Positions 44,119 through 53,783 of a stretch of DNA of 64,000 nt are shown one piece after another. The notes beneath the pieces were generated by a model. It was not told where the DNA came from. It did no database searches and worked only from the letters and a program-made list of their open reading frames with translations. The stretch is from contig NZ_WHOS01000023.1 of NCBI RefSeq assembly GCF_013340935.1, positions 43,304 to 107,303 of the forward strand, given 5' to 3'. The position numbers and the translations under genes are program-made. The stretch comes from Azospirillum melinis (GTDB taxonomy: Bacteria > Pseudomonadota > Alphaproteobacteria > Azospirillales > Azospirillaceae). Numbering within the stretch: the first letter of the stretch is position 1; every line of letters starts with the position of its first letter.

Positions 44119-45777
44119 ATGAGCGCTGCATTGACCCAACTCCAGAACGACCGGCTGGTTCATATCCTGGAGGGACTGAAGGCCGGGAACGTCCCGTCGG
44201 CGGGCGATCCGGCGCACACGGCGTTCCTGCGGGACAACGCCGAACGCAGCGGCCTGACCCCCGCGCGCTACCCGGGGCTGTTCAAGGCCATCGGGAGCGG
44301 AGGCGCGGCGACGGACAGAGCGGCCGAGAGCAGTGGCGTTACCGACGGCCAGTATGTCGAGTACATTTCGAGCAGTCAGAGCAACAAGGCGGTCACCGCC
44401 CGCGCCGTCTTGAGCCGGATCCGGCCGGTGGCCCAGGCCATCGTCTGGCTGAACGTCGTCAACGAGAACGGCGGCACCAAGACCTCGCTGGCTTCCGGTG
44501 TCGCGGTCAGCTTCGCCACCCAGACGATCTTCGTGGAGACCGACCCGGAAACCGCCCTGCCGCCGCTGCCGGCGGGTACGATGACCGGCATCATCTCCTT
44601 CGCGATCACCTACCAGGACGGCACGGTCGAGGTGTCCTCGACCGCGGCTCCCTGGGCCTCCCAGGCGTCGCGCGACCCGATCGTCGTCGATCCCGCCATC
44701 CGCAGCGACCGCAAGACCGGCGACCTGAACGACATCGTCATCGGTCTGGCGCGCGGCTACGATAACAACCAAGGTACAAAAAATAAAACCGACGTTGATT
44801 ACTGGTATTGGCAAAATATGCACGATCTTGGTACGAATCCTCTGCTTGTTCCGCTGTCCGGGAGCATGAAATTCGATTACAAGCTGGCTCCGCTCGACAG
44901 CTACCCCCCGTTCTTGGAGTTCTACCTGGCTCACAAGGAGGGCGGCATCTCCGAACTGACCGGCGGCGACTCTTCGCGCTACCTGCCGCATTTTCGGATC
45001 GACGATACCGACCCCGAAGGGCGGACGCTGAAGTTCCTGCTGAGGCCGCCCTACAACGATGCGGGCGACGCCATCGAATTCCCTTCCAAAAATTGGGTTG
45101 CGGACACGCGGGCCTTCTTCAGCGCCCGCGTCTCCGTGACCTTCGAGGACTATGAAAGGCACGGATCGGGCTGGTCGAGCATCGTCAGCTCGCTGTCTCC
45201 GGACACCGATTCGAAGGACGGCGTCGCCTTCATCAAGCCCATCGTCTTTGTCTGGCACTGCCTGGTCGCCGGCACGCAGATCACGCTCGCCGACGGCACG
45301 ACCAAGGCGGTGGAGGACTTCACGTCCGAGGACGTCGTCGTCAGCGGCGATGGAACGCGGCCGGTGCAGGCGACCCTGGCGCAGCCGCACAGCGGGCCGA
45401 TCACCGTGCTGGAGTTCGCCGACGGCGCCACACTCGCCGGATCGGCCACCCACCCGGTGGTGACGCCGTCCGGCACGGTCCATGCGGGGGCGCTGGCGGT
45501 CGGCGACACGGTGCTGACCCGCCACGGCACGACGACGGTGACCGCCACCCGCCAGGAGACCCAGACCAACGGCGGCCTGTTCAACCTGTGGCTCGTTCCC
45601 GAAGGGGCCGGGCCGACGACCATGATCGCCAATGGCATCGTGGTCGGCGACTACCAGATCCAGGTCCAGCTTCTGCGGGACGCCGCCCAGGACGACCGTG
45701 CCGTCCGGGCCAAGCTGCCGGAAAGCCTGCATGTGGATTTCGACAGCTGGGTGGCCGACCGGGTGGCGTCGGCCTGA
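44119..45777 (+). CDS. Large protein with a C-terminal Hint (hedgehog/intein) domain
   Basis: 552 residues. The N-terminal ~375 residues are unrecognised and mostly beta (SFATQTIFVETDPE, LDNDI-type stretches, PPFLEFYLAHKEGG). Cys381 in HCLVAGTQITLADGTTKAVE starts a Hint domain; block B is GSATHPVVTPSG (T-x-x-H), and the end is TMIANGIVVGDYQIQ. The Hint nucleophile and TxxH are present, so autoproteolysis at Trp/His-Cys381 is possible. No signal peptide is seen. Convergent with lodB; with the LodAB genes it may form one functional cluster. Role unknown. Confidence 0.8.
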   Translation: MSAALTQLQNDRLVHILEGLKAGNVPSAGDPAHTAFLRDNAERSGLTPARYPGLFKAIGSGGAATDRAAESSGVTDGQYVEYISSSQSNKAVTARAVLSRIRPVAQAIVWLNVVNENGGTKTSLASGVAVSFATQTIFVETDPETALPPLPAGTMTGIISFAITYQDGTVEVSSTAAPWASQASRDPIVVDPAIRSDRKTGDLNDIVIGLARGYDNNQGTKNKTDVDYWYWQNMHDLGTNPLLVPLSGSMKFDYKLAPLDSYPPFLEFYLAHKEGGISELTGGDSSRYLPHFRIDDTDPEGRTLKFLLRPPYNDAGDAIEFPSKNWVADTRAFFSARVSVTFEDYERHGSGWSSIVSSLSPDTDSKDGVAFIKPIVFVWHCLVAGTQITLADGTTKAVEDFTSEDVVVSGDGTRPVQATLAQPHSGPITVLEFADGATLAGSATHPVVTPSGTVHAGALAVGDTVLTRHGTTTVTATRQETQTNGGLFNLWLVPEGAGPTTMIANGIVVGDYQIQVQLLRDAAQDDRAVRAKLPESLHVDFDSWVADRVASA

Positions 45778-45799
45778 TCCAGGCTCACCTCATCCACGC

Positions 45800-47050
45800 T
45801 CACTGCGCGGCCCGGCGGCTCCAGAAAGGGGCGTCGGGCCAGCGGCCCCCGGCGGTGTAATGGCGGGTCCGCTCGGCCAGATAGCGGCGCAGCGTGTCCT
45901 CAGCGCGCCGGGCGTAGCCGATCGCGGCGTCGCGCGCCGCGGCCCCGTCGCCGGAGAACCAGCGCAGGATGGTGTCGGCGGCGGCCAGCGCGTCGTCGAG
46001 CGCCCCGGCGATGCCGGAGGAGGTCAGCGGATCGAAGCCGATCAGCGCGTCGCCGACGGCGATCCAGCCGGCGCCGACCGCCCGGTCGACGTGCTGCGAA
46101 GCGGCCGAGAAGACCGTCGGGGCCGTTCCGGCGCCGGAGCCGTCCTCCGGCGGCGGAACCAGGTCGCGCAGGCGCGCGGTGGCCGCCCAGGCGGAGCGGA
46201 AGGCGTCCGCGCCGGCCAGACCGCCGGCACGGGCGATGTCGTCGTCGGTCATCAGCGTGACGATGGCCCGCCCGCCCGGCAGCACCGCCGCGTACCACCA
46301 GCCGATCTCCACCGCCTCCACGAAGGAGCGGCCGTGGAAACCTGCGCCGGCTGGCCTAGCGGCCGGAGCGGCCTCGACCGCCAGGGCGATCAGGCGGTCG
46401 AGCCGCCGCCGCCGCGCGCCGAGCGCGGTCGCCAGCGGCGCCCGCCGGCCGCCGGCATCCACCACCACGCGGGCGGTCACGCTGCGCCGGCCGCCGGCGC
46501 CGCGCAGCCCGACGGTCCAGCCGCCCTCCGGCCGGCGTTCGATCCCGGCGAGGGTGGCGGGGGCCAGGAGGTGGGCGCCCCGCCCCGCCGCCGCCTCGCG
46601 CAGCCAGTGGTCGAAGCGGGTGCGGTCGAGATGCCAGCCGTGCCCGCTGCCCCGCCGCAGGAAATCGTCGGCGCTCTCCCTGTCGCCGCTCCACAGGCTG
46701 AGATTGCCGTGGTAGGGGCGATGGCCGAGCCGCCCGAGATCGTCCGGCAGGCCGAGCCGGGCCAGCAGCGGTCCGACGTTCGGCGTCGCCGATTCGCCGA
46801 CCCGTAGCGCCGCCCGCTCCGGCGAGCCGTGGGCGGCGCGGTCGACCAGGACCACGCGCGGCACGCCGGCCGCGCGCAGGGCGAGCGCGGTGGCGGAGCC
46901 GGCCGGCCCCGCCCCCACGATCAGGACGTCCGCCGCGTCCGTGCCCGGAGGCGCGCCCGGAACCGGGTCACGCAACGCCTCATGCGACAACGCCTCAAGG
47001 GACAACGCTTCAGGGGACAACGCTTCAGGGGACAACGCTTCAGGGGACAT
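45800..47050 (-). CDS. LodB-like FAD-dependent oxidoreductase
   Basis: 416 residues. After a five-residue repeat leader (residues 1-25) comes the FAD fold: VLIVGAGPAGSATALALRAA (GxGxxG), RVGESATPN, and IAVGDALIGFDPLTSSGIAG (GD motif). This matches the LodB/tryptophan-halogenase-like flavoproteins. In lodAB operons LodB is needed to form the cysteine tryptophylquinone of LodA. The start overlaps the lodA stop by 11 bp. An alternative start after the repeats cannot be excluded. Confidence 0.85.
   Translation of the reverse strand: MSPEALSPEALSPEALSLEALSHEALRDPVPGAPPGTDAADVLIVGAGPAGSATALALRAAGVPRVVLVDRAAHGSPERAALRVGESATPNVGPLLARLGLPDDLGRLGHRPYHGNLSLWSGDRESADDFLRRGSGHGWHLDRTRFDHWLREAAAGRGAHLLAPATLAGIERRPEGGWTVGLRGAGGRRSVTARVVVDAGGRRAPLATALGARRRRLDRLIALAVEAAPAARPAGAGFHGRSFVEAVEIGWWYAAVLPGGRAIVTLMTDDDIARAGGLAGADAFRSAWAATARLRDLVPPPEDGSGAGTAPTVFSAASQHVDRAVGAGWIAVGDALIGFDPLTSSGIAGALDDALAAADTILRWFSGDGAAARDAAIGYARRAEDTLRRYLAERTRHYTAGGRWPDAPFWSRRAAQ
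46976..47050 (-). repeat. 15-bp tandem repeats at the lodB start
   Basis: About five copies of a 15-bp unit (core CAACGCTTCAGGGGA) encode SPEAL-type pentapeptides (SPEAL, SLEAL, SHEAL). The unit is a multiple of three, so copy changes alter length, not frame. The lodA stop lies inside the array. Confidence 0.85.
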
Positions 47051-48893
47051 CGGCCACCAGCGGCCGCGCCGGCTCGCCGATCCCCGCGGTGTCGCCCTGG
47101 GAGCCGGGCGTGCGGGGAAGCCGGCGCGCCACCTCGACGAAATAGGGATCGCCGTCGGTGCCGATGTTGAAGACGAAGCCGAGCTGGTCCCACAGCCTCA
47201 CCATGTCCAGGTCGTCGGCGAACTGGATGTAGTCGTCGGCCTTCTGGTTATACTCGGTGCCGATCCACGACACCTGCGGCCCCAGGGCCGGGCTGGGCTC
47301 GGCCAGGAGGGCGTTGGGCTCGGGCGGCAGATAGACGAATTCCGGCCGCTGCGCCGGCCACCACCACAGGATCCGGCCCTCGATGGGCTGCGACGAGCAT
47401 TCGTTGAAGTCGGCCTGCCAGGGGACGGCCATGTAGCGGCTGACGTCGCCGGGCTCCATGCCCGCCGCCGGATCGAAGCCGAGGCTGAGCGGGCCGGACA
47501 CGTCCGGCCGCGCCTTGATGCGGAAGGGGCCGTCGTAGATGGCCGGGTTGCGGGAGATCCAGGTCATCTCGATGCCCGGCGAGAAGGCGCCGCCGACGCA
47601 GTTGGCCAGCACACCGCGGGTGACCGGATCGCCGGCGGTCCCGGCCGGTTCGGCCCCCGGCTCGAACCAGCCGTCGGCCCATTGCTGGAGGAGGAAATAC
47701 TGGGTGTCGGTCAGGCGCAGGTACTTCGAGGTCGCCGCGGTGACGGTGCCGGGCTTCGAGGCGCCCAGCGCGTCGTCGCCGGCCAGATAGGGCATGGCGG
47801 TGGCGCCGGTGCTGGCGTTCACCAGGACGTTGTCCGCGCCGGGGGGACGGATGATGTCGAGGATGTAGGCGCGGAAGCCGTTGAGCTTGGGATCTGGATC
47901 GCCGAGCCTGCCGAAATCGAAGCTGTGCGGCTTCGGCGGGATCGCCGCGACCCAGGGGTAGCGGGCGACCCGCTCGAAAATCGGCTTGATGTCGGTCTCG
48001 AAGAAGGGCTTGTAACCGGTCGGCCCGGTCTTCCACATCCCGTCCGCGAACAGGTCGGGGCGGAGCCCCTGCTTGCGCACCACGACGTCGAAGATGGTGT
48101 CGTACAGCGTCACCAGATTGGGGATCTGCGGCGCGTAGGAGGGCGGTCCGACCATCACCCAGGCGCCGCCGACCTCCACGTCGGGGGGGCCGTCCTCATC
48201 GTCCAGCAGGCTGATCTTCACCGACACCGGCCCGTCCGAGGTGTCGTCCCACCAGCCGTCGTTGTTGGCGTATTGCCCGATGTGGGGCGACGGCCTGTCC
48301 GATCCGGAATGCCCCAGCCCGCCCAGCACCAGAAGGCGGCCCTCTTCGTCGGTGCGCAGCTCGCCCAGCGTGTCGATGGGGTAGGGCTTCAGCCCCTCCG
48401 GCGGAAAGCTGCCGGCGTAGCCCGGCGGGATGGTGTCGCGCGAGAAGTGCTCGGCCGGGGCGTCGCTTCCCTCGATCGAGCGGGGGCCGGCGTCGATCAT
48501 CAGGGCGCGCCGATCCTCCGCGCCAGTCCGGTCGGCGTTGCGCAGCGGGTGGTTCGACGCGTAGCCGTCCTCGCCCTTCGAGGTCTGGAACTCGTACCAG
48601 CTCGACTTCTTGTTGGCGAGATGGACGTACCAGCGGATCGAGGCCACGCCCTCGCTTTTCAGCGTGACCTCCTCGGGCGGCCCGCCGTCGACGCTGCGCA
48701 TCAGGCGGAAGCGCGCCGCCTGCCGGCACAGCCGGCCCTCGTCGTCGCGGAAATCCCGCTCCCCGACGGGACTGCCGTCGGGCAGGGTGGGCAGGCCGCC
48801 CTCCGTCTCGGGGCCGATGTAGAAGGCCGTCGGCGCGTTGCCGACGCGGGCGATGCCGATGGCGGGAACGATGGAATAGACGGTGTTGGACAT
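47040..48893 (-). CDS. LodA/GoxA-like CTQ quinoprotein amino-acid oxidase
   Basis: 617 residues. VYSIVPAIGIARVGNAP is the family N-terminus. Cys432 in NCVGGAFSPGIEMTW and the WWWPAQRP tryptophans (510-512) match the Cys and Trp that are cross-linked into cysteine tryptophylquinone in lysine and glycine oxidases of this family. PWQADFNEC completes the signature. Family members oxidise lysine or glycine to give H2O2 and are often antimicrobial. No signal peptide is seen, as in LodA. It is coupled to lodB by an 11-bp overlap. Substrate unknown. Confidence 0.9.
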   Translation of the reverse strand: MSNTVYSIVPAIGIARVGNAPTAFYIGPETEGGLPTLPDGSPVGERDFRDDEGRLCRQAARFRLMRSVDGGPPEEVTLKSEGVASIRWYVHLANKKSSWYEFQTSKGEDGYASNHPLRNADRTGAEDRRALMIDAGPRSIEGSDAPAEHFSRDTIPPGYAGSFPPEGLKPYPIDTLGELRTDEEGRLLVLGGLGHSGSDRPSPHIGQYANNDGWWDDTSDGPVSVKISLLDDEDGPPDVEVGGAWVMVGPPSYAPQIPNLVTLYDTIFDVVVRKQGLRPDLFADGMWKTGPTGYKPFFETDIKPIFERVARYPWVAAIPPKPHSFDFGRLGDPDPKLNGFRAYILDIIRPPGADNVLVNASTGATAMPYLAGDDALGASKPGTVTAATSKYLRLTDTQYFLLQQWADGWFEPGAEPAGTAGDPVTRGVLANCVGGAFSPGIEMTWISRNPAIYDGPFRIKARPDVSGPLSLGFDPAAGMEPGDVSRYMAVPWQADFNECSSQPIEGRILWWWPAQRPEFVYLPPEPNALLAEPSPALGPQVSWIGTEYNQKADDYIQFADDLDMVRLWDQLGFVFNIGTDGDPYFVEVARRLPRTPGSQGDTAGIGEPARPLVADVP

Positions 48894-48958
48894 GGTTTTC
48901 CCCTCGCTGTCCCGATCTGGCCGGGCTGGGTGGTGCCGTTTGGGCGGTGCCGGCCGGG

Positions 48959-50269
48959 TTACAGCCCGAGTCCGATGGCGTCGGAGCGGTTCTTCAGCGT
49001 CCGGACGCCGTCGATCACCCCGTGCAGCGCCTCCCGGTGCTTTGGGGTCGGGCCCGGAGGGGCGGGCGGCGCCACCGGGGCGACGAGCAGCGCGGGCAGA
49101 CCCTGGCCGGCCAGCAGTTTGTCGAGGGCCTGCAGCTCCGCGAGGAAGCCGTCGAAGCTGGCGCCCTCGACATACTCGAAGGTCGGGGCGGCGTTGGGCC
49201 CGACCGCCGGGTCGCCGTCGGGGAAGACGGGAAGCTGCATCAGCAGATTGGCCAGGGTCGGCAGCTGGTTGTGCATCAGCGGCAGGGCCAGCGTGAAATA
49301 GGAGTCCGCCGCGCCGCCCGCCTTGGTGAAGGAGGCCTCCAGGCTCTGCAGCATCACGCTGTAGCCGATGTTGAACGCCTTGACCGCCTGCACGGCCGTG
49401 GCGTTGGTGAAATCCGACACCCGCGGGTTGGAGACGATGGGAAGCGTGTCGGGGAAATCCGGCGCGTCGGCCACGCGCAGGAATTTGTAATAGTGCGACA
49501 GCTCGTAGGGCGTGCCGAGGATCGGCCCGTAGGTGCCGTCGGTACGGGCGCCGTAGTGCTCGTAGGCGCCGTAGGGCTGCTGGGGGACCAGCGGGTGGGT
49601 CGGGTTCACCGCGCCCTCGCCCTGCTGGACGATCTGCTGGATGCCGAGCTGGGCGCTGTCCGCGTCGGTCACCTTCACGGCCTTGCCGCCGAACTTGCCG
49701 AGGTAGATGTCGGTGCGCTGCTCGGCCGCCGGATTCTCGGCGAAGACCGCCGCCGGGCCGTACTGCTCGACACAGCGCTCGATGCCGTCCGACAGGGCCT
49801 TGTAGAGCTGGCCGATGGTCTGATAGTCGCTGCCCTGCGGCGGCGCGGTGAAGGGGGCGGGGGTCTCGATCGCCATGAAGACATTGCGGAACACCGCCTG
49901 CGAGGCCCGGTACAGCCCGACATAGGGTGTGGCGGTGGTGCTGGCCGAGGGCAGATAGGCCGGGTAGACGGGCACCACGCTCCCGGTCAGTTTGGGCTGC
50001 CCGCCGATGCCGACCAGGATGTTGGCCGCCTGGTTGAGGTGGAACATCTCCTCCACCACGACGCTGCGCAGCGCCTGGTAGGCGGCCGAGCTCTTGTCGG
50101 TGATTGAGTAGAGCGCCGTCAGATAGGCGGGCACCGTGGTGAATTCGACCTGGATCGCCAGCTGCGCGGCGGCGCGCAGATCCGCGAGGGTCGAAATCGG
50201 CGTGTAGGCGACCGACAGCGGGGCCGCCGCCTTCCCCTGCGCCCGCTCCAGAAGACGTTGCTCAGTCAT
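48959..50269 (-). CDS. VioB-type ferritin-like protein
   Basis: 436 residues. Residues ~25-80 carry the ferritin-like pair LAIQVEFTTVPAYLTALYSI and LRSVVVEEMFHLNQAANILV, with the E...ExxH metal ligands of the PF12902 domain found in VioB and iminophenylpyruvate dimer synthases. Later helices (AFNIGYSVMLQSLEASF) fit too. It lies 65 bp upstream of lodA on the same strand and is likely co-transcribed. It may oxidise a substrate or supply a modification; its role with CTQ enzymes is unclear. Confidence 0.82.
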   Translation of the reverse strand: MTEQRLLERAQGKAAAPLSVAYTPISTLADLRAAAQLAIQVEFTTVPAYLTALYSITDKSSAAYQALRSVVVEEMFHLNQAANILVGIGGQPKLTGSVVPVYPAYLPSASTTATPYVGLYRASQAVFRNVFMAIETPAPFTAPPQGSDYQTIGQLYKALSDGIERCVEQYGPAAVFAENPAAEQRTDIYLGKFGGKAVKVTDADSAQLGIQQIVQQGEGAVNPTHPLVPQQPYGAYEHYGARTDGTYGPILGTPYELSHYYKFLRVADAPDFPDTLPIVSNPRVSDFTNATAVQAVKAFNIGYSVMLQSLEASFTKAGGAADSYFTLALPLMHNQLPTLANLLMQLPVFPDGDPAVGPNAAPTFEYVEGASFDGFLAELQALDKLLAGQGLPALLVAPVAPPAPPGPTPKHREALHGVIDGVRTLKNRSDAIGLGL

Positions 50270-50592
50270 GGTCCGCGTCCCTCCCGCTCGGTGATGCCGC
50301 TCGCGCGCCGCCGTTCCGGCGCGCGTCGATGCGTCGCGTGCGTCGAATATCGGGAAGAAATTTCAAATAATCAACGAGTCAATGTCCAATTCAGCATACA
50401 CATACCATGATATGAGTTCAGACGGTTCGCCTATTTCTCAGAAATTTATCTGAACGAGCACGAATAATTTTGATGTTTCCGGCATCATAGCCCGCAGAAA
50501 ATTAGATTTCTAAGTATATTGAGCTGGATTATTTGGTTTGATTTTCGAGAATGCTCCGACAGTATCGGGCGATACGCAAAAATCGGGAGTTC
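50270..50592. other. AT-rich divergent promoter region
   Basis: Separates the minus-strand VioB-lodAB operon from the plus-strand di-haem gene. No gene; AT-rich and so probably carries promoters for both. Confidence 0.6.
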
Positions 50593-52542
50593 ATGCGCAT
50601 GGCAAGCGTTCGCGTCGCGGCATGGCCAATCGTTATAATGGGTCTTTCTGTGCTTCTCACCTCCAAGGCGGGTGCCCAGCAGGCCAACATCACCGAAAGC
50701 GTGACGATCCAACAGCAGGATGTGATGAAGGGTAGCGTACCCCTGCGGCGGATCCTAGAATCCGGTGCGCATTTCTTCAGCTATCCCTACTTCCCGCAGG
50801 ATGGCTGGGGCGAGGGCGCGGACGGCCCGCGCGCGTGGCAGCGCAAGGCGCTCTACCCGAATTCGCCGTTCAGCCCCTACGCGACGGCGGACGGGACCGT
50901 GCCGCCGCCGATCCCCTTCCTGCGTCTGAACGGCATTGACAGCCAGAGCTGCTACGAGTGTCACACCTCGATCGGCGCCACCGTCCAGCCCGACCTCGCC
51001 GGCGCCAACCCGCCCGGACCGGCGACCCGCACCCAGCCGGCGATCGGCGGCGCCGCCGGCATCGCCAACACCGCCTTCATCAACGGCCAGTTTCCCAACC
51101 CGCTGACCCAGCTGGTCCGCAACCCGCCGCACGTGTTCGGGACCGGCTACACCCAGGCGCTGGCCAACGAGATCACCGGGCAGCTGCTCGGGCAGCAGGC
51201 CCTTCTCGCCGACCACGCCCGCTACACACCCGACAAGCCGGTGACGCTGCCGCTGGCGGCCAAGACCCTGTCCTTCGGCTGGCTGGGCGCCACCTACGAC
51301 AGCAAGGCGCAGCGGATCGTCTATGATTACAGCCGGCTGACCGGGGTCTCCCCTGATCTGGTCGTGCGCCCGTTCCAGTGGAAGGGCATCGCTTCGTCGG
51401 TCCGCCACTTCGCAGCCTCCGCGACCCAGTTCCACTTCAGCATGGAAGGGGTGGAGATCGTCGGGGAGAACAACGACAACGACGCCGACGGGGTGATCAA
51501 CGAACTGAGCTATGGCAACGTCGGGGCGCTGACGAGCTTCGTCGCGATGACCCGGCCGCCAGTGGTCGAGACGCCGACCGATCCGGCCGCCAAGGACAGG
51601 GTGGCCCGCGGTGCGGCGCTGTTCGCCGGCACGGCGGCCGACGCCGGGCTTCCGGCCGGAATGTGCGCGTCCTGCCATGTTCCGGTGCAGACGCTCGACC
51701 GGCCGGTGGTGACGATCGAGTGGGGCACCGTGCTGGGACATCCCGATCGGGCCGGCTCCGACGCCGGGATAGCGCTGCCCTCGCGGGTCCAGGGGCGCGC
51801 CGAGGAAACGCGCAGGCGGACCGTCGCCTCGCCGACCCTGGTCAACGCCCTGCCCGGCACCGACCATCTGCCGGTGGTGCGCGAGGCGCGGGCGCGGCTG
51901 GCCAAGGCGTCGGCGGATGCCGGCGCGGCCGTCCGCCAGGGCGCGCCGGATGCAGCGGTCGCCGCCCTCTACGCCAAGGCGGTCGCCGATGCCGACACTG
52001 TGGCGGTCGGCGGGCTGGAGATCAACCTGAACACGCTGGCGAGCCGGGCGGCCACGACGATGCCGTGGCAAAATCTGGACGGCGGAAGGGCCGAGGATCA
52101 GGCAGGGCCGCTGCCGGCCTACGCCCGCGCCCGGCTGCCCTTCAAGACGCCGGACGCTCCCCTGGACGTGCCGCTGCTGAGCGACCTGCGCCTGCACGAC
52201 ATGGGCCCCTGCCTCGCCGACATCGCGCCACAGGCCACCGACGTGGCGGACATCGCCGTTCCCCCGCAGCAATTCCTGACCCGGCCCCTGTGGGGCGTTG
52301 CCGACAGCTGGCCTTACCTGCATGACGGACGCGCGCTGGATCTGGTCCAGGCGATCCGCTTCCATGGCGGCACCCGCCCGGACAGCATCGCAGCCGAGTT
52401 CCCCTACCAATGCGCCGGCAGCGAAGCGGACCCGGTGATCAACGCCTTCTACGCCTTGAACCCTGGCGACCAACAGGCGCTGATCGCTTATCTGGCGAGT
52501 TTGCGTCTGCCGCCCCTGCCTGGAGCGGTGGTGCCGTTTTGA
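50593..52542 (+). CDS. MauG-like di-haem cytochrome c peroxidase family protein
   Basis: 649 residues from ATG 50593 (GGGAG upstream; ATG 50551 possible). Signal peptide RMASVRVAAWPIVIMGLSVL...SKAGA. Two CxxCH sites, CYECH at ~120-124 and CASCH at ~358-362, and the C-terminal RPLWGVADSWPYLHDGRALD typical of di-haem oxidoreductases. MauG proteins make tryptophan tryptophylquinone in methylamine dehydrogenase, which makes a role in maturing the nearby CTQ protein attractive, although LodA is thought to need only LodB and is cytoplasmic whereas this protein is exported. Divergent from the operon. Confidence 0.87.
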   Translation: MRMASVRVAAWPIVIMGLSVLLTSKAGAQQANITESVTIQQQDVMKGSVPLRRILESGAHFFSYPYFPQDGWGEGADGPRAWQRKALYPNSPFSPYATADGTVPPPIPFLRLNGIDSQSCYECHTSIGATVQPDLAGANPPGPATRTQPAIGGAAGIANTAFINGQFPNPLTQLVRNPPHVFGTGYTQALANEITGQLLGQQALLADHARYTPDKPVTLPLAAKTLSFGWLGATYDSKAQRIVYDYSRLTGVSPDLVVRPFQWKGIASSVRHFAASATQFHFSMEGVEIVGENNDNDADGVINELSYGNVGALTSFVAMTRPPVVETPTDPAAKDRVARGAALFAGTAADAGLPAGMCASCHVPVQTLDRPVVTIEWGTVLGHPDRAGSDAGIALPSRVQGRAEETRRRTVASPTLVNALPGTDHLPVVREARARLAKASADAGAAVRQGAPDAAVAALYAKAVADADTVAVGGLEINLNTLASRAATTMPWQNLDGGRAEDQAGPLPAYARARLPFKTPDAPLDVPLLSDLRLHDMGPCLADIAPQATDVADIAVPPQQFLTRPLWGVADSWPYLHDGRALDLVQAIRFHGGTRPDSIAAEFPYQCAGSEADPVINAFYALNPGDQQALIAYLASLRLPPLPGAVVPF

Positions 52543-52847
52543 CCGAATAGCGCGCTTCGGCTCCGGCGGGCGGAATGGTGTCGACGAGTTCGAGGATGCG
52601 CCGGTCATCGAAACAGTCGACCCATTCCAAGGCGGCGGACTCGACGGCCTCCAGGCTGTGCCATGGCCCGCGGCGCCGGATCGGGTTCCGTTGCAAAGTT
52701 TGACGGTGGGCGCGGAGAGGCGCGGCGCCCACGTCGTCAAGCGGCCCAGTTGATGCCATCGGCGTCCTGCGCCGAGCGCGAGGGCAGCGCGATTCCGGGT
52801 GCAACCAACTCCGCCAGATCCCACGTTTCGGACAGCACCATGTCCAG
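52543..52847. other. Short stretch without gene
   Basis: Nothing recognised; frames here are shadows. It separates the di-haem gene from the LytTR fragment. Confidence 0.4.
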
Positions 52848-53132
52848 TTGGTGAGGATGGAGGAGGTCGAATATGTGGCGTCCGGTGTCAGCGGCGTCTG
52901 TGTGGTCACCACCGACGGCAGCGAACTGCCGACCGAGCTGCCGCTGCATATCCTGCAGGATCGAACGCCTCTGCTGCGTTGCCACCGGCAATATCTTGTG
53001 AACATCGACTTCATTGGGAAGATCAATATTCTGGAGAATGGCTTGGCGGAGATTCGAACGAGACGCGGGCAGATCATTCCCGTCAGCCGGCGTTTCTTCC
53101 CGCAGATCAAGGAGCGGCTTGGAATCCTCTGA
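52848..53132 (+). pseudogene. LytTR DNA-binding domain fragment
   Basis: 94 residues, EEVEYVASGVSGVCVVTTDG, LLRCHRQYLVNIDFIGKINI and RTRRGQIIPVSRRF are the full LytTR domain. The usual receiver or membrane N-terminus is absent: upstream the frame continues only ~6 codons before unrelated sequence. Either a solo LytTR regulator from GTG 52848 or a 5'-truncated regulator; IS debris follows, so truncation is likelier. Confidence 0.72.
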
Positions 53133-53364
53133 TCCGGCTTGAACGCCTGCCAGAACGGCGTTTGGGCCGTTGAGAGGGATATGGCTGCATCTCTCGTATC
53201 CGATGCCCTTTGGGGGCTGTTTGAACCAGCCGGGACGACCTGGTCCCTTGGCTGGACAATTCGGTCCAGGCGGCGCGGCGTGAACTGGGGCGGTACAGCG
53301 AGATGGCCTCCATTTTCCGGACAGTCGGATAAGCTTGGTTTGTCCAGGATGAAGGACAGACCCG

Positions 53365-53680
53365 ATGACGGGGAAACCGAAGCGGTATTCGGCAGAATTC
53401 AAGGCGAAGGTGGCGCTGGAGGCGATCCGGGGCGAGCTGACGGGGTCGCAGCCGGTGGGCAAGCACGGCGTACACCAGACGCTGATCGACGCCTGGAAGA
53501 AGCAGGCGATGGCGGGGATGGCTGGGGTGTTCTCCGGCAAGGCGGAAGCCGCCGAAACCAGCCATCAGGGCAGCCAGTTCACCAGCCCGCGCTTCACCGG
53601 CCTCTTGACCGCGGCCGGCATTCGAATGTCGACGGACGGGCGCGGCCGCTGGATTGATCATCCTGTACACCGAGGTGAAC
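53365..53680 (+). mobile_element. IS3-family remnant with internal deletion
   Basis: MTGKPKRYSAEFKAKVALEA and GKHGVHQTLIDAWKKQAM are the start of orfA; directly after GVFSGKAEAAET the frame jumps to HQGSQFTSPRFTGLLTAAGI and GRGRWID, which is late orfB. About 200 codons of transposase are missing. The tail is unrelated. Confidence 0.82.
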
Positions 53681-53783
53681 CCTCTACGTGCATCCCGCCG
53701 TTTCGATCAAGCTGGCGCGAAGCTGCCGGAACCTTATCGACAGTCTACCGGAAGGCCCATTTCACTTTGCGGTCAAGGCCGGA

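Noticed and set aside
46890..49301. 803-residue + strand frame opposite lodA and the VioB-type gene
   Set aside because: Gly/Arg/Val-rich shadow with no family-like sequence; the minus-strand genes have catalytic signatures.
50755..52824. 689-residue minus frame opposite the di-haem gene
   Set aside because: Shadow; the plus strand has signal peptide and two CxxCH sites.
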